From assembly GCA_037952775.1 (NCBI GenBank), contig JBANAY010000004.1, positions 2,852,001 to 2,916,000 of the forward strand: a stretch of DNA of 64,000 nt, read 5' to 3'. The notes under the pieces are model-generated. The model worked only from the letters and a program-made list of their open reading frames with translations. It was not told where the DNA came from and did no database searches. How positions within the stretch are numbered: the stretch's first letter is position 1; each line of letters starts with the position of its first letter. The position numbers and the translations under genes are program-made. This document shows, in pieces, positions 36,807 through 50,183 of the stretch. The stretch is from Clonostachys chloroleuca (Eukaryota > Ascomycota > Sordariomycetes > Hypocreales > Bionectriaceae).

Positions 36807-38343
36807 CTTGGACTACAAGAGGAAGTCTGCTAGTTGGAAAGTGGAAGGTTAGAAGGAATCTTCGTGAAGAGAGACTGAAGGATGTGATGTGGCACATGGA
36901 GAGGATTGCCCGGGGAGTAGAGTGAAGAGAACCAAGAGGGAAGGATCAACGCAGATTGACTTCAAGTTTGAAGTTCCTTTGATAGTGGGAAATGAAAGTG
37001 AGGTGGAAGAGGAGCTCACCCAAGATGCTTTCACGCGTGACAGGGAAACTTGAGTTGGGAGAGAGGCCGAACGTGATGATGATTGGAGAAAAGGCAGTTG
37101 CTTTGGGAAGGGAAGTGAACCACAAGTTCATAGTAGTGTTTTGCTTTGGAAGAACGTGCCTGAGAGGGAGAAAGGGCAAGAGACGAGATGATGACGATGA
37201 CGACGACGACGACTGCTACTACTTACCTGCCGATGAAGCGAGGAGGAAGGAACCTATTAGGTCCACAAACGTTGAGATCAGGAGCTTGGTCTCTTTTCAA
37301 GGAAGCATGCACGATCAAAACCAAACAGTTTTGGATGCACGGGTGAAAAAGAAGGAGAAGAGAGAGGAGAGAGGAGAAGGTGAGATAAACAAAGGGGAGG
37401 AAGGGTGAGAGGGGAGGGGCGGCTGGGCTGGGGGGACCTCAGGTATCAACTGTCAATGGCACCTGCAGCCACTAATGGAAAGGGAAAGAACGATGCCTAT
37501 GGTACGTACCACTATCACGGGCAGATCTTCTCTGGGAAAAGGGCCATTGGATTTCTCAATTCCTCATGCAATGTGGCTTCGGTGCCTTGTGCCTGATGGG
37601 GTGGTTCATAGGTACACTGGGAGATGGCGACTTCTTGACTTCAGGTATCAAATTGACTACGACATTTAAAGCTAACAGGCAGAGGCCCTTCCATCCTGAA
37701 GCACAATGGGGGAAATATTTAAATGTGGTGGATGGGAGGGAGGATGGGAGGCTGCATGAGCGCGAAGGGAGCGTGCAGACTGCTTCCCGTTGCTTGCCGT
37801 TCGTCTTCCCGTCAAGCAACAGCCAAATTAGAGTGCCAATGCAGACGATACACGTTCAATAATACCCGTAGGTGATAAATAAAGATTGAATTTCTAAAAG
37901 TTTGCTCTAGGTCACCGTTTCCCTTAGAAAACAGGCCTGACGCAGAAGATCAAGCTTTTCAGGCTCCGCGTTTCTGTTTGCTGAAACGGCTTGTTTGTAC
38001 CCTGTCCGAGATTTTCACCACTAAAATTAGCCGGAAGCTCTACCAGGTAAACGAGAATTGGCGTGTGCATAGCCTGCCTCTTGTGATATGCCTTTATCCT
38101 TCTTGAACAAGGGTATTTCTGTGATGAGAAGCCTATGATTGTATATGACTACCCAGATAGAATAGATATCGACATTTGTAGGAGGCGAGACAGTTTGAAT
38201 AGGGAGGAATAGATTCGAGGCCGAGGAGAGGAGCTGGGAACACCATCCTATTTTTGTTGACTTATCATCACTGTTACGACGAATTTACCCAGACTACAAT
38301 CACACCGAATAGATTGGATAGCCTAAGCCTTGATTGACAATTA
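36807..38343. other. Helicase promoter and intergenic region
   Basis: The helicase leader and promoter lie at the left. It holds a GAT/GAC trinucleotide tract at about 37186-37212 and purine-rich sequence at 37345-37430 (C/T-rich on the coding strand). To the right is the 3' flank of IPI1. No gene is supportable. Confidence 0.5.
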
Positions 38344-39490
38344 CTACCATAATTCTAATAAATCTTCTGTTTCTATGGCGCCAGAAGGTTCGTAATCCCC
38401 CATTCCTTCATCTCCCAAGAGCAACTGGCTCAGGGTAGCGGCAGATCGACCTGTCCAGCCACCCTCCTTCTTTGTCTGCTCTAGTCCTCGTGAGATAGCC
38501 TCGTGAAATCTCTTGTGGAAAACACGTTGCCGGGATTCACGATCCAGGTACATTTCTGCATCACCATCTCGACGAGGGCCTGCCAAGTTTAGATATGCAA
38601 AAGCACTTGGCCCTCGTGGGATACGATACAGATGGTCATGTGCAGCTCTCGGGTTGGATACCAATTCAGTTTCTGGCTGGAAACCCGCTCGTAAGAATTT
38701 GGTCAGTGCTTCTAGGCAGCGTGCCTGATTTTGTGCGACCTTGCCACGAGCGACTTTCTGCCCTGCACCACCAGAGGTCCAGCCGTCTTTCTTGGATGAT
38801 ATTGACCACCCAAGCATGGCGCAAAACGTATTTAGGGTTTTCACCCAGCCCCCTGGGCAACTTACGAGGTCCTCGTCCGCAATATCAAGCAACCATTCCA
38901 TGAATCCTAGAGAGTCGTTGCCGATGTCAGCTGAGAGGTGAGTCATTCCAGCGCGAATGTACAGGATTGCTTGTTCGGCGCTATGACGGACTTCGTCCTC
39001 CGGAAGAGCTCGAAATAATTTCAAAAGCTGAGCACGGACAGGCGTTGAGCTATCTGATATCAAAGGAAGCAGCTTAGAGAGCAGTAATGGAGCCCCAAGA
39101 GGATTTACAGCAGGTTCCGAGGAGAGCTGTGTCGTCAGATAAGACAATGCTTCTTGTCTTTGCTTGTCCGATTTTGCCGATGAGGCTAAAGAGAGATTAT
39201 GTTTAAACTGCTGGGCAATGTCTGGTGCTACGGTAGAGAGTGACTGGTGTCCCACAACAATCGCTGGCAAGAAGTTAGTCCAACGGCTCTCTGGAAGCGA
39301 AACTAACGTCTCTCACCTTTGGATTTGAAACTGGTATCGGTGAAATTTGACGCTTTGGGTTTGGCTTTTCCGACTTTGTGCTTTGGTTTCTGATGGACAG
39401 TAAGGACATGACCAATCGTGGGAGGGCAGAAGGTTATCAAACCTGGAAGTCCTTCTTCTTCTCCTTCTTTTTCTTAGCACTAGAACCCAT
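38344..39490 (-). CDS. IPI1: Pre-rRNA-processing protein Ipi1 (Rix1 complex)
   Basis: Three minus-strand exons, 39443-39490, 39317-39389 and 38344-39263, encode 346 residues. The N-terminus is highly basic (MGSSAKKKKEKKKDF) and is followed by the family block KPKHKVGKAKPKASNFTDTSFKSK-like sequence spanning the exon 2 region (about residues 17-41) and helical repeats (LLSKLLPLISDSS, RAQLLKLFRALP). This matches fungal Ipi1, relative of human TEX10, which with Rix1/Ipi2 and Ipi3 promotes ITS2 processing and 60S maturation in the nucleus. Introns are 53 and 53 bp. It is divergent from the roadblock gene with only 323 bp between start codons. Confidence 0.88.
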
Positions 39491-39813
39491 GTTTGCGATC
39501 GAACGAGTGCTTTGATCTTAGTTAATTTCTTCCCACAAGATTATTCGCTTGACCGAGAAGAAATGGGCATAGATGGTGGTATTGAGCCAGCGCAATAATA
39601 TGATACTGATGTAGATGTAAAGTTATTGCATTTGGGGTGGACGCCGTCTCCGAAATTTTAGCGGTGTCGGCTGGCAGAATCATTTGCGACGATCGTCGAC
39701 GAAATGTGTGGAGACGTCGACGACGTCCACAAGCGTCATCGCGCAAGGAGCCCCTCCACGCGCCGACATCCCCCAAGCTAGATAGGGGACTCCCATGGTT
39801 ATTTCCATAGACC

Positions 39814-40335
39814 ATGGCTGATAAATCAGCGGTACGTCTTCAATTCTTGTTTCCGATTTGATCAAAGTCTGACCTTCTTGCTCAAGGCGAATGGGCAGGA
39901 AGCCCTCGAAGAAAAGCTCGACCGCCTATCGCGCAAACCTGGCGTCAAGGCCAGCATTGTTCTTGATCGAGCTACTGGATCCATTATCAAAACCAGCGGC
40001 GACTTATCCGCCCTACAGAATGCGAAATCAAGAACCGAATCAGCAACCGCATCTTTCTCCAGCGAGGCGAACGTAGCCGAAGAAAGCCAGTCGAGAGGCC
40101 TAGAGGAATTTGCCGCGTTGATATGGAACTACGTGAATAGTTCTGGGCAATTGGTGCAAGAACTTGATGTAGAGGTAATTTTTCCCTATCTGAGCTACAC
40201 TTGAAGGAAACAATTGCGAACTGATGTTAGGATGAACTCAAACTGCTCCGACTCCGAACGAAGAAGCAAGAGATTGTGATTGTTCCCGACTCAAAATATT
40301 TGCTTACCGTTGTACACGACACGCCGCCAGCTTGA
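39814..40335 (+). CDS. Roadblock/LC7-type dynein light chain
   Basis: Three exons, 39814-39831, 39887-40174 and 40231-40335, encode 136 residues. The six-codon first exon (MADKSA) is followed by a Robl/LC7 fold: LEEKLDRLSRKPGVKASIVLD, GSIIKTSGD, and the C-terminal strand block KQEIVIVPDSKYLLTVVHD. The protein is longer than animal DYNLRB (about 96 residues) because of a polar, Ser/Glu-rich insertion at about residues 45-75. Cytoplasmic dynein light chain is the best call; other roadblock proteins act in GTPase complexes and cannot be excluded. Confidence 0.85.
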
Positions 40336-42369
40336 ACATAGATCGATTGAGACGGAGAGGGAAGAGAGACTATATAAACCAACCGAAACCGCATAAGGGC
40401 ATCCGATAATCGCATACTAAAACACTGGTAGTGGCATTGTGGGATGCTACCAACCCCGGCAACGGGACACTGTGAATTCTTACAATTCAAGTCGATACAA
40501 AGAGATCAAATTATGAGCAAGACTCTAGCCATCCGTTCGCGGAGCAAATGAATTATAGTCGAGCGTGATGAGAGAGATGCAGCCGACCCGATAATTACCA
40601 CCTTAGGTCAAGCTATGCTATGGCCTTACCGTATAACGCACTCAGGCTAAGACTCAGGAGGCTTTTTTGCCTAGGCTTTGTGCGAATCGGATGATGCAAA
40701 TGGCGTAGGATAACCACCATATCTGAGATCTCCTGTGACAGAACTTCCAAGATTCAAGCGAAACCCATCCAATTTAGCTCGCGATTGAACCCATGGCTGG
40801 TCTGCTTGTCGAGAGAAGCCAATTGCGTTGGCTTTGGTACACGTGCGAATGGCTTACCTTGCAGCTCGTGAAGCTTTTGCTCTCACTTGCAGGCACGTGG
40901 TCAAAGAATGCTGAAGAAGGAATTGCAATTACCAATCACTAGAACCAGTATCTATCAGTTATAGGGTGATGAGAGAGCGTATTCGAAATCGACGCTCTCT
41001 TGCTCTCACACCGTTCTTTGTTACCTGTGCCTCGAACCTCAAACCCTCCACATAAGCGCATAGGGGCGTAAAAGAATCGCCTTATCCTTCCGTGGTCAGT
41101 TCATTACCCCACACCAGCTCACGCTACTGATCGGCAGTCAATGGCTGGCTGACTGGCTGTACCCGAAGGCGGGGACCGTCGTGCTAGTCATTAACCACCA
41201 GCCTCGGACTGAAGGACGGCATGACCTCACTACCAAGGGTAGGCAGTGATGCGAAGGCCAACCATGAGCTGGAGACCCTGGACGAGATCTGCCAGATCAA
41301 AGGGGAGGCGGCCCAGGAGAGTCAAGATGAGAGCAAACCAAGCTTCGGACACTTTTCGACACAGCTGTAGTAGCATTGACGGGGGAAGCAAGGAAGGATG
41401 TGCGTCCAGGCAGGAGGCAGCCATCAGCTGGACGGCGGCGGCGAGGAAGGTGGGGGCAAGCGCGGTCCACAGGGGACCCTTCACGCTACTTCCGCCATGA
41501 CTATGAGGCCCCCGACTGCAGCCTACCAGACTCTAGGTACCCGCCTAACCTTGTAGACAGGCGCTGGCCGGCAGGTGTCCCCGCGCTGTGGCATCCCTTG
41601 GAATTGGCCTCCAGTCGTCAACGGCAGGCACCGCGGCGCCGCCGTTGGAACTGGACCTGCAATTGAAGGAGCCTGGAACCTCGGAAGGCAGGTAGTGGCG
41701 GCAAGCCCATCTCCTCTTGCAATTGTAAGACACCATCCATCCATCTCATCTGATCTGATCTAGCTGGATCTTTTTGGTCTTCCCTCCCCCTCCTTTGTGG
41801 CCGCTCGCTTCTCCTTCTCCTTCTCTGTCTCCCTCTGCTCCCCGCACAACCGTGAGACTGCATTGCATTGTGCGTGCGTCTGTAATCTTTGCGCCCAGTT
41901 CCAGGCTAGCGCCGCCTTCACTCACTCACGGTCTGGGCCACCTTGCTCGGGATGCGTCAGACAACGTGTGTCTGTGCAAGTAGGTACATTACACATTGCT
42001 AGTGGCGGGTCACGCGGACCAAGTCAATTTATTATTACAATACCCAGGGACAAGGATCACCGGAGTTGCAAAACCAGGCACGATCCGTCAGATCCGCGTG
42101 GGACCACCTTCCCTAGCTTCTCTCGTCTGTCTCAAGCCTCGCGTCAGTCATTCTGTGCTCACAGCTTCCTCTCCCTCTCTTTCAATCGCTGGAAGTAACT
42201 TGTCTGAGACTTCAAGACTGTCCCAGTGCCAACCCCGCGTCTAGGCCGAGCTCCGCCCCAGCTGCCGACTCCAGCTGCGACTTGCGGACCGAGGGAACCA
42301 CCAAAAGTACCTGTCAGGGAGCTTACATGTACCATCAGCTGGTCTGGTGGGCGGAAGAACAGATTTGCC
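40336..42369. other. Intergenic region before the 909-residue gene
   Basis: About 2 kb with no supportable gene. The frame of the downstream gene is open back to about 42226 but has no earlier ATG. C/T-rich sequence from about 41760 to 42200 fits a promoter and long leader. Confidence 0.5.
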
Positions 42370-45157
42370 ATGTCGTCAACACTGTCTGAAGATGATATCG
42401 AGAAACTCTTCTCGGGGGCGCCTCAGTACTTTGCTCGGAGCGAGGCCCACTTCCCGGGCGCCCCCCATCCGAGCGTGGCCTTTCCTTTCGATGAAGAGTT
42501 GGAAATCCGTGACCTCACAGACCATGTCCAGATCGAGGATATGGCTTGGAGCGGCGTGACTGCATGGCCTCATCTAACCCGCGATGTGAATCTTGATCCT
42601 GCTGCCCGCAAGAATTTCGAGAGACACGCCAAAGCACATTTCCATGTCCGCACACGTGAGAGACCAAACATGCTCAGCATGCAAGGTCTTGAGAAGGGAA
42701 CCATGGGCTACCAGGCCGCCCTCGAACTTCCAGTCGGCGACTCGCTCGAAGAGGAGCAGTTCGGGTTTGAGAGCGTCGGTACCAAGGCCAGGGCCGTTGT
42801 TGATGCACGCAAGCGCATGATGTCCGCAGAAGGCCACTTACATCGTCTACCCGAGGTTGAAGTCATGGATAGATTAAGGCGTAACGGTGACGTATATCGG
42901 AAGAATGATATGCGAAAAAGGCCAACTATAGAAACCTACACGGATCTCTTCCACTCACTCATGCGACCGCGCGATCCTGTCATTGACAAAAACGATCACT
43001 ACAGTCTTATTAATCAGATCAATTCCTTGGTGAAGTGTCTTGCGACTTCGAATGTATGGATTGATTTGTCGAGGGTTGAATGGCGCATTCGGCTAGGCCA
43101 AATCTTATGGGGTCAAACGGATGGTGATGAATTAGATGATGATACAGAAATTCACGATGCTACCAACGCCGCGGAGAGGGCGGAGGAGCGATACTGGTTA
43201 CTGGTACAGGTCCTACTGTCTACAGAATTGCTGATTCGACTCGATGCTATCACTGAAGACGAAAATTCTTACAGCGCTTTCCGGCCGGCTGACGGTGCTT
43301 ATTTTGAAAGACAAGCAAACACCTCAGTGAAGTGGTCTATTCTCCTGGCTCGAAGCTGGCTGGAGAATATCGAGGTTGTCAAGGAAGAGGTAGTACAGAA
43401 GGGGATAGGAAAGAATCTACGACCTGGGAGCGGGTGGCTGGCTTCTCTGGTAAGCAAAATGGTGCTCAAACACAGCCATGATCACGAGACCCAGAAGTCG
43501 GCACACCACTATACGATTCAAGGACGCCATGGCGTACGGCAAGTTGACGGCCTGACACACTTCGCGCGCAAGATTCAATGGCCTGGAATTTACTCTTACG
43601 AGTCTCGCATCTCGGAGAACGCACAGGGTTCTGTCAGAAGTAGTTCGTCAACACTGGCAACCCCCAACACCACTGGCACGAAATCTTCGTCTCGCTCTTC
43701 ATACTTTGGCGCATGGGATGTAACTAGTCATCATCACCATGGCCAAGGTCACCGGGTCCAGGCACAGAGGCGCAAGATGGCTGCTGCTCTCCACGCATCA
43801 GGATGGCTCTCAAAATCCTACGTTTTCGCCCTCCTTCTTCCAGGAGAAGCTTTGTCTCATTTCTTGATGGCAACACTGCTAGAAAATGACAGCGAGGCGC
43901 TGGAAACCCTGGGGTCCTTCGCAAACCTTTGTGGAGGATTTGTCTACCGCGGCAAGAGTTTTTGGAGCACTCTCTGCATTGTCGGACGTGTTTTGGCTGC
44001 CGGACAAGGTGCGACAGAATGCATGGGCTGGATTTCGACGGACGTAGTGCCGGAAGATACAAAGGATGGCTGGTTAAATATCGAATCTGAAGATGTCCCT
44101 GGTGAGTTACCTAAGAGCGAAAAACACATCTCGAACCACGACTAATCCATCCGTCATAGAGGATCTCACTCGGCTGGGTAGAAAGGCCCGAATATGGGGG
44201 AAGAAGCGTGTGGAAAAGGAATCGTCCATCTTGGGTGATGGAAATGAAAACACGGTTCTTCCTGCTGATTTCGTTGTTCCCCGTGAGAATTCATATTCAA
44301 CCCCACCTCCTAGCATTGCAATCACCCTCCAAACCTTCAAACTCCTTCGGTCCGTGGAGAATGTGCATCCTTCGCCACTGAGCGAGTTGACTGGAACGCC
44401 CATGACGGAGTCACCCAAAGCCCCGGATCTCCCCACTCACCCAGCCAAGTTCATTTTTCGGGTCTCCCTTGATGGCCAAAACCCGGAGGAAATAGCTTTC
44501 ACTCTGGCGTATGACATCAGTTTTGTCACAGCACACCCATGTGCGCCTTCGAAGCGCGTGAGAATCATGAAATCACCCGAAAGCCCTACAATCCAGCAAA
44601 TAGATGTTTCAGGTGCGAAGGAGTTCGGAAGGGCATCACGTTCAGCACATAGAGCTGGTAAGGTTTTCCCTACCTCGAAAAACCAACCTATCCGCTCACA
44701 GAGATCAGGTCACCCCTTACACAAGTATTATGACTATACTGTTGTACACTTATCGGATCTCATTCGAAGACGTAACCAATCGCTTGCAGATTTAATAAAT
44801 CCAGACCCAACAAAGAAAGCCGTATCTCGCTCTGGTGATAAGCGGGTTCTGGTAATCGACTGCATCACAAATTATGCGGACCAACCCGAGTCTCCTATAT
44901 CCCCAGTGCTCGAACGGATGAACTCCGGTGGCTCGACGTCTTCCCTCGCCCTGGTCGAGAGTTGGGGTAATCTACCTGGCAGGATGCATCTAGAATATCG
45001 AAAACGCCAATACGGATCAGATATGGAAATCCTAGTGAGAGCTTTGTGTGCTCAAAAAGGATGGAATGCCCTCATAAGTAGAAAGAAGAGGGGATGCCTA
45101 GCATGTGCTATTCGAGAGGCCGGAGCTCTAGGATGGAGAGTCATTATCAGGGTTTAG
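42370..45157 (+). CDS. Uncharacterised 909-residue protein
   Basis: Two exons, 42370-44101 and 44160-45157, with a 58-bp intron (GTGAGT...CATAG). The start is the first ATG of the open frame (MSSTLSEDDIEKLF). I do not recognise the family. No signal peptide is present and no clear multi-pass membrane region is seen, although about residues 475-500 (SYVFALLLPGEALSHFLMATLL) are hydrophobic. A His-rich patch (TSHHHHGQGH) lies near 455. The middle is Ser/Thr-rich and the C-terminus ends in a Cys-containing basic block (KKRGCLACAIREAGALGWRV). The long conserved-looking frame, clean splicing and lack of repeats make it a credible conserved fungal gene. Confidence 0.8.
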
Positions 45158-45700
45158 TGGTGATGAAATGCGATGAATTTAATGAGCTACATAGCATTTG
45201 GGGTCGGCGTTGAGCTGGTTTGGAAAAACTATGTATCGGTTCAAGAGGTTTGAAGACAATAGGATCTTCTCAACGATTATGGAGAGATAGCATTGGAACT
45301 ATGTATTATATACACTACGCACACAATCAGCACACACATACATATTCAAAAGAAAATACAGATTCCGCTCAACACGATGTATAAGGGGTCGTGGTTCTAA
45401 AGATTGACATTCACAGTTACGATAAGCCACTTTCCTGCAAATCAAAGAATAATTGCGTAATTGGCAGAATTTGCCAGTCAATGACTTTTGAAAGGGTAGG
45501 CTCTCTATTATTGCTGGTACAGTTCCGAACTGAGAGAGCCATGTAGTAATAGCTTGATATCTGGAACTCCCACGCTTTATTAAATACACAAAATCCCGTA
45601 GCGTATCCATCCACCAGCGTCAATTATTCTGGATACCTGGCCAGGCGTTCAAAGGTCCAAGTCCACTTGGTAGACAAACTATCCCCTAATGATTAGGTTC
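45158..45700. other. Convergent intergenic region
   Basis: AT-rich spacer between the 3' ends of the 909-residue gene and the Pol III subunit gene. Small minus-strand frames at 45299-45623 overlap in conflict and are not accepted as genes. Confidence 0.5.
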
Positions 45701-48700
45701 CTAAGCCCTCCTCCTTGCCTTGCGCTTCAAGGACACCTCCGACGACCAGGCGTCCTCAAATGTAGTGGGCTTCTTCACCAGATCGGTGGGCTGGATGCCG
45801 AGCCGCCTGACGACCTGGAAAGCCCCGGTACCAATGGTCATGCTCTGGCCCATGATGATACACTCACTCACACCCTCGATGTTGTCAGTCTTCATGCCGG
45901 CAGCCGCCTCGAAAAGATGGTCGGGTGTCTTCTCGAAGGATGCGAGCTGCAAGACGCTGTCTCGCATCTTGGAGAGACCGAAACGGGTGATGCCGAGGAC
46001 TTCACCCTTGTAGGTCATAACGTCTGCCAGGAGCTGCATGTGACGGGGGTCGATGTCCATGTCGCCCATGACCACGTTGATTTCGTGGGCAATGGATGAT
46101 CGTGCGGCTTCGATACCCAACACGTCACGGCATTCCAGCACACTGTTGCTTCGCGTCTGGGACCCGACGACACCCTCTGTGGCCATGCAGGCCTTGAGTC
46201 CGTATCCTTCTACCAAAACCTTGTGCGTACCTTCTTCAGATGTTTCAATAATGGCACGAGTTGCCTCGGCGTATCCAGAGATGGGTACAGTTGGCAGCGC
46301 ACGACGAAGGAGGTTGGCTCGCAAGAGGATATCACTACCCTCCAGACCATCAGGTTTAACTCTGGTCGTCTTCTTGGTATCGGACACATCTCTGACCCTC
46401 ACGATAACTCGGTAGCCGTCAATTGACAAGTCGTCGCGTTGGACTTTGAGTTTTCGCTGTTTGCAGATGGCTTCGGCAATGTCGTTAACAGTAATGCCTA
46501 GGTGCATCTCCGACAGAGCCTGCGCATCGATCTGGAGGATAATGTTGCTCTCGTCGACGCGCCACTCATCCTCGACAAACTGCAATACATCGGATATGTA
46601 CGTCTTTTCAATCCTTCCCTTCACCACTCGTGCCGCCTCGATTTGTTTGTTATTCAACAAGGGGCATGAGATAATGGGGGTGCTGATGAGCTTCGAAGCG
46701 TTGATGATTTCCTTAATACGGGGCACACCGGCCGTGATACTCATACCAGCAACACCAGCAAAATGGAAAGTCTTCAAGGTCATCTGGGTACCGGGCTCAC
46801 CAATGGAGTGGGCTCCGACGGCTCCGACTGCATGACCTGGCTCGACATGAGCCTTCTTGTACTTCTCCAGGCAAAGCTTGATGAACATTCGCAGAGCAGA
46901 GGCTGATACTTTAGCTGTGCGATCTGCATGGTCTGCCGCTGTAGGCTTCACCATAACATCACCCTCGAAACCAGCCAGTTTTCGCACGCGTTCCAGCTTG
47001 CTCGCCATCCCTTCGATCTCGGCATGGATCGTCTTGAGGAACTTCCTGGCACCTTCGTGCTCGTCGATACCGTAGTCACTGACATCATCGTAGTCCAGAA
47101 TTTCGTTATGGAGCAAGCCACGTCTGACCAGTCGCTTGCGCTCGTTCGCCAGCATAGAGTCACGGAACGCTCTGATTTCATCTGGAGTCATTGAGGGCTC
47201 GCTGTTATCCCACGTAAGAGCTTCGGCGTGAGACCATGTACGCTGGAAGTGCACGGGGTCAGCGGAACGCTCCATGTCCACAGGATCAAGCTTGTCTGCG
47301 CCGAATTGGAACTGGACGATGCCACCACCAGATGTTCGAACAGTGTCATCGTATCGAGTGGAAAGATCTTCCAAAGACTTCATCAATCTTCGCGACATGT
47401 AACCTGTCTCGGCAGTTTTAACAGCAGTATCAACAAGACCTTCACGGCCAGACATGGCGTGGAAAATAAATTCGGTTGGATGAAGGCCAGTATAGAAACT
47501 GTTCTTCACGAAACCCTTTGACTGAGGCTGACGGGCGTTTTTGTGGAAATGAGGAAGACTGCGGTCTTGGAAACCTTCCGGCACACGCTGCCCACCAATA
47601 ATTTGCTGCCCGACGAGTGCAATCATTTGCGCAACGTTGATTTCGGAACCCTTGGAGCCACAGTTCGCCATGATCAAGGGTGCGTTGTTTCGGCTTAGAT
47701 TCTGCACACAGTAAGAACCGGCTTGCTGTCGGACCTTGTTTAGAGCACCTGAGATGGAGTTTTCCAAAGTCTGCTCAATATTACATCCAGGTGCCTTTTC
47801 AAGTTTTCCGGCCTTGAACTTTTCGATCAGGTCATCGCAAATGCTATAAGCGGCGGAGACCATCTTTTCCTTTTCCAGGGTGAGGCTCTCTGTCGGGAAC
47901 ACATCACCGACACCGATAGAAAAGCCACAGTTCGTGAGCGCACGAGCTGAGAGCTTAGCTAAACGTGTCATGGCAGCAATCGCGTAGTCGGGGCCAAAGT
48001 CACGCAAAATCACATAGAAAATGGAATCCTTCTTTCCCGAGCCGACTGTATTCTTATCCATTCGGCCGCATAGGACTTCAGAATTGCGGATAACAAGATA
48101 TCTGTCTTCAGGGTTCATATCAGAAGTCTCGCCGGCCTTGGGCTTGAAGTTCTTGCAACCTGCCTCAAGATTGACGAGAACGGGAGATTTCTTATTGGGA
48201 CGAATCAGTACACTGAACAACTGCTTTCCTGTCCAGAGAGCCTCAGGCGCAATGATTGCAGGTGGAGGCAAGTCGATGTGGGTATCACCATCCACCATGT
48301 GCATACACAGGTAGGTGAAGACCTTTCGGTTGAAAAAGCGATCCTTTTGGCTAAGCAGGAAGGCTGCGGTGATGAAATCCTGGGTTGCCGCAATCACCGG
48401 TTCTCCGTTTTTGGGTGTAGCGAGGTTGTACTTGATGCCCATCAAGCTCAAAGCTTCTGCACGAGCTTCCTCTGTCTGAGGAACGTGAAGATTCATTTCA
48501 TCTCCATCAAAATCTGCATTGTAGGGACCACACACACACTCGTTGAGACGGAACGTTCTCCAAGGCCGAACCTTGACCAAATGCGCCATGATACTGAGCT
48601 TGTGCAATGATGGCTGACGGTTGAAAAGAACGACATCGTTGTCTTCAAGATGCCGATTGACGGTATCACCGTAGCGCAGATTCTGAGCGTGCTCCTCCCG

Positions 48701-50183
48701 ATCACCAAACTTTAGATTTTCTTTGAACCCACCCTCGCCACGAATGATGCTCGAGGCACCTGGCCACACGGAGGGGCCATTCCTGACGCACTGGCGAAGC
48801 TTCTCAATATTGTGTCGTTGGACCTTCTCGGGATATGTCAAGTTCTTTGCCACGAGAATAGGAACGGCCACTTGATCAATGCTGAGGTTGGGGTCGGGAG
48901 AAATGACAGTTCGTCCAGAGAAGTCCACACGTTTTCCTGACAGATTTCCACGAAAGCGTCCTTGCTTTCCCTTCAGTCGCTGGCAGAAACCTCGGGTCGT
49001 CTTTCCGAAACCAGGTTGCTGGAGACCTGGGACATCGCTATTCACGTACAAAGCGATTTGGGTCTGCAGATACTCCCATTGCTCCATGATCGTTTGAATA
49101 GGGGAACCCTTCTGTAGTGCAGAACGAATCATGCCGCTGACCCAAACGATATCGGCCAGCTTAGTAGTGATATCATCCTCGTTACTCGCATTGTCCTGAA
49201 CCACTGAGGGTCGGATACACACAGGAGGGGCGGGCAAGAACTGCCAGATGAACATTTCCGGGCGACCTTCGGCGGGGTTGATTCCAAGAAGTTCGCAGTC
49301 AGTAGGACTGATCATCTTGAAGAGATTGAGGACCCTCAGTGGGTTCAGATCCTCCATCGCCTTTGGAAGGTATCGTCCGATTTCTGGATTGTCGGCTTTG
49401 GCGGAATTAAAAGAGTTATCAAACTTGACTTTGCTCGCAGGGGCCACCTTCTTAGCCGATGTAGATTTGTTGAAGAAGACAAACTTGTCATGGACAAGCT
49501 TGAGAACGCCGAGTTTACGGATCTGGCCATTGAGGCAGCCGCAGTACGGGCACGTCCTGACTTTGCGGCACTGCTCATTGATCCTCTTGCATATCTGTGT
49601 TCGTCGAAGGTTATCGAGAAAAGGGCGCCTCAATTCTTTGAGATAGGAGCGACGATCGGGTTCTTCGAGGAGGACTCGTCCGCAATCCTAATTGCTCTGT
49701 TAGCGGACTAATCACGATTTGCACACCCAAGAATTTCCTACCTTGCAGATCTCCTGGAGAATAGACATGATGAATCGGAGGTAGCCGACATGAAACGCCG
49801 GGAGGGGAAGGCGTACATGGCCGAAGTGGCCGGTACAGTTTTTGAGCGACTCTAGGCAGGTTGCGCATTTTCCCGTTTTGCTCGAGGTACCCTGTAAATT
49901 CTATAAGCTTCTCGGTCAAACATGCAAGAAGATGGTGAGGCTCACAAGTCGGGAGTCTAGAGGACCATGCCGATACGCAGAGCGATTATTCTCAATGTCA
50001 TAGAGTAAGCGATCGGAAACCTCCAACACAGCCTGATTGGCAATATCTTGGTTCGACCTGATTTCAGTTAGACTACTTGGTCCATGGTTTTCTCACACGC
50101 CATAAGCGAAAGGCTTACTGTATGCCGAATTTGATGCCCCGAAACCGCTTCGGCGGCTTGTCAACAACCTGGGCCTTAACCAT
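45701..50183 (-). CDS. RPO31: DNA-directed RNA polymerase III largest subunit (RPC160)
   Basis: Four minus-strand exons, 50119-50183, 49946-50057, 49742-49891 and 45701-49687, encode 1437 residues; yeast Rpc160 is similar in length. The N-terminal zinc site C-X2-C-X6-C-X2-H (CATCLESLKNCTGH) spans exon 3, and a second CPYCGC site follows. The catalytic motif NADFDGDEM is at about 499-507, with the Mg-binding aspartates at about 501, 503 and 505 (48494-48520). The bridge/trigger-loop block (FVKNSFYTGLHPTEF, LKTFHFAGVAGMSI) is the Pol III rather than Pol I or II version. There is no C-terminal heptad repeat. It transcribes tRNA, 5S and U6 genes in the nucleus. The small 5' exons have 54-61 bp introns. 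Confidence 0.97.

Noticed and set aside
44102..44145. Reading through into the intron of the 909-residue gene as its C-terminus
   Set aside because: A canonical GTGAGT donor and CATAG acceptor join two long frames with continuous composition, so an intron is far more likely.
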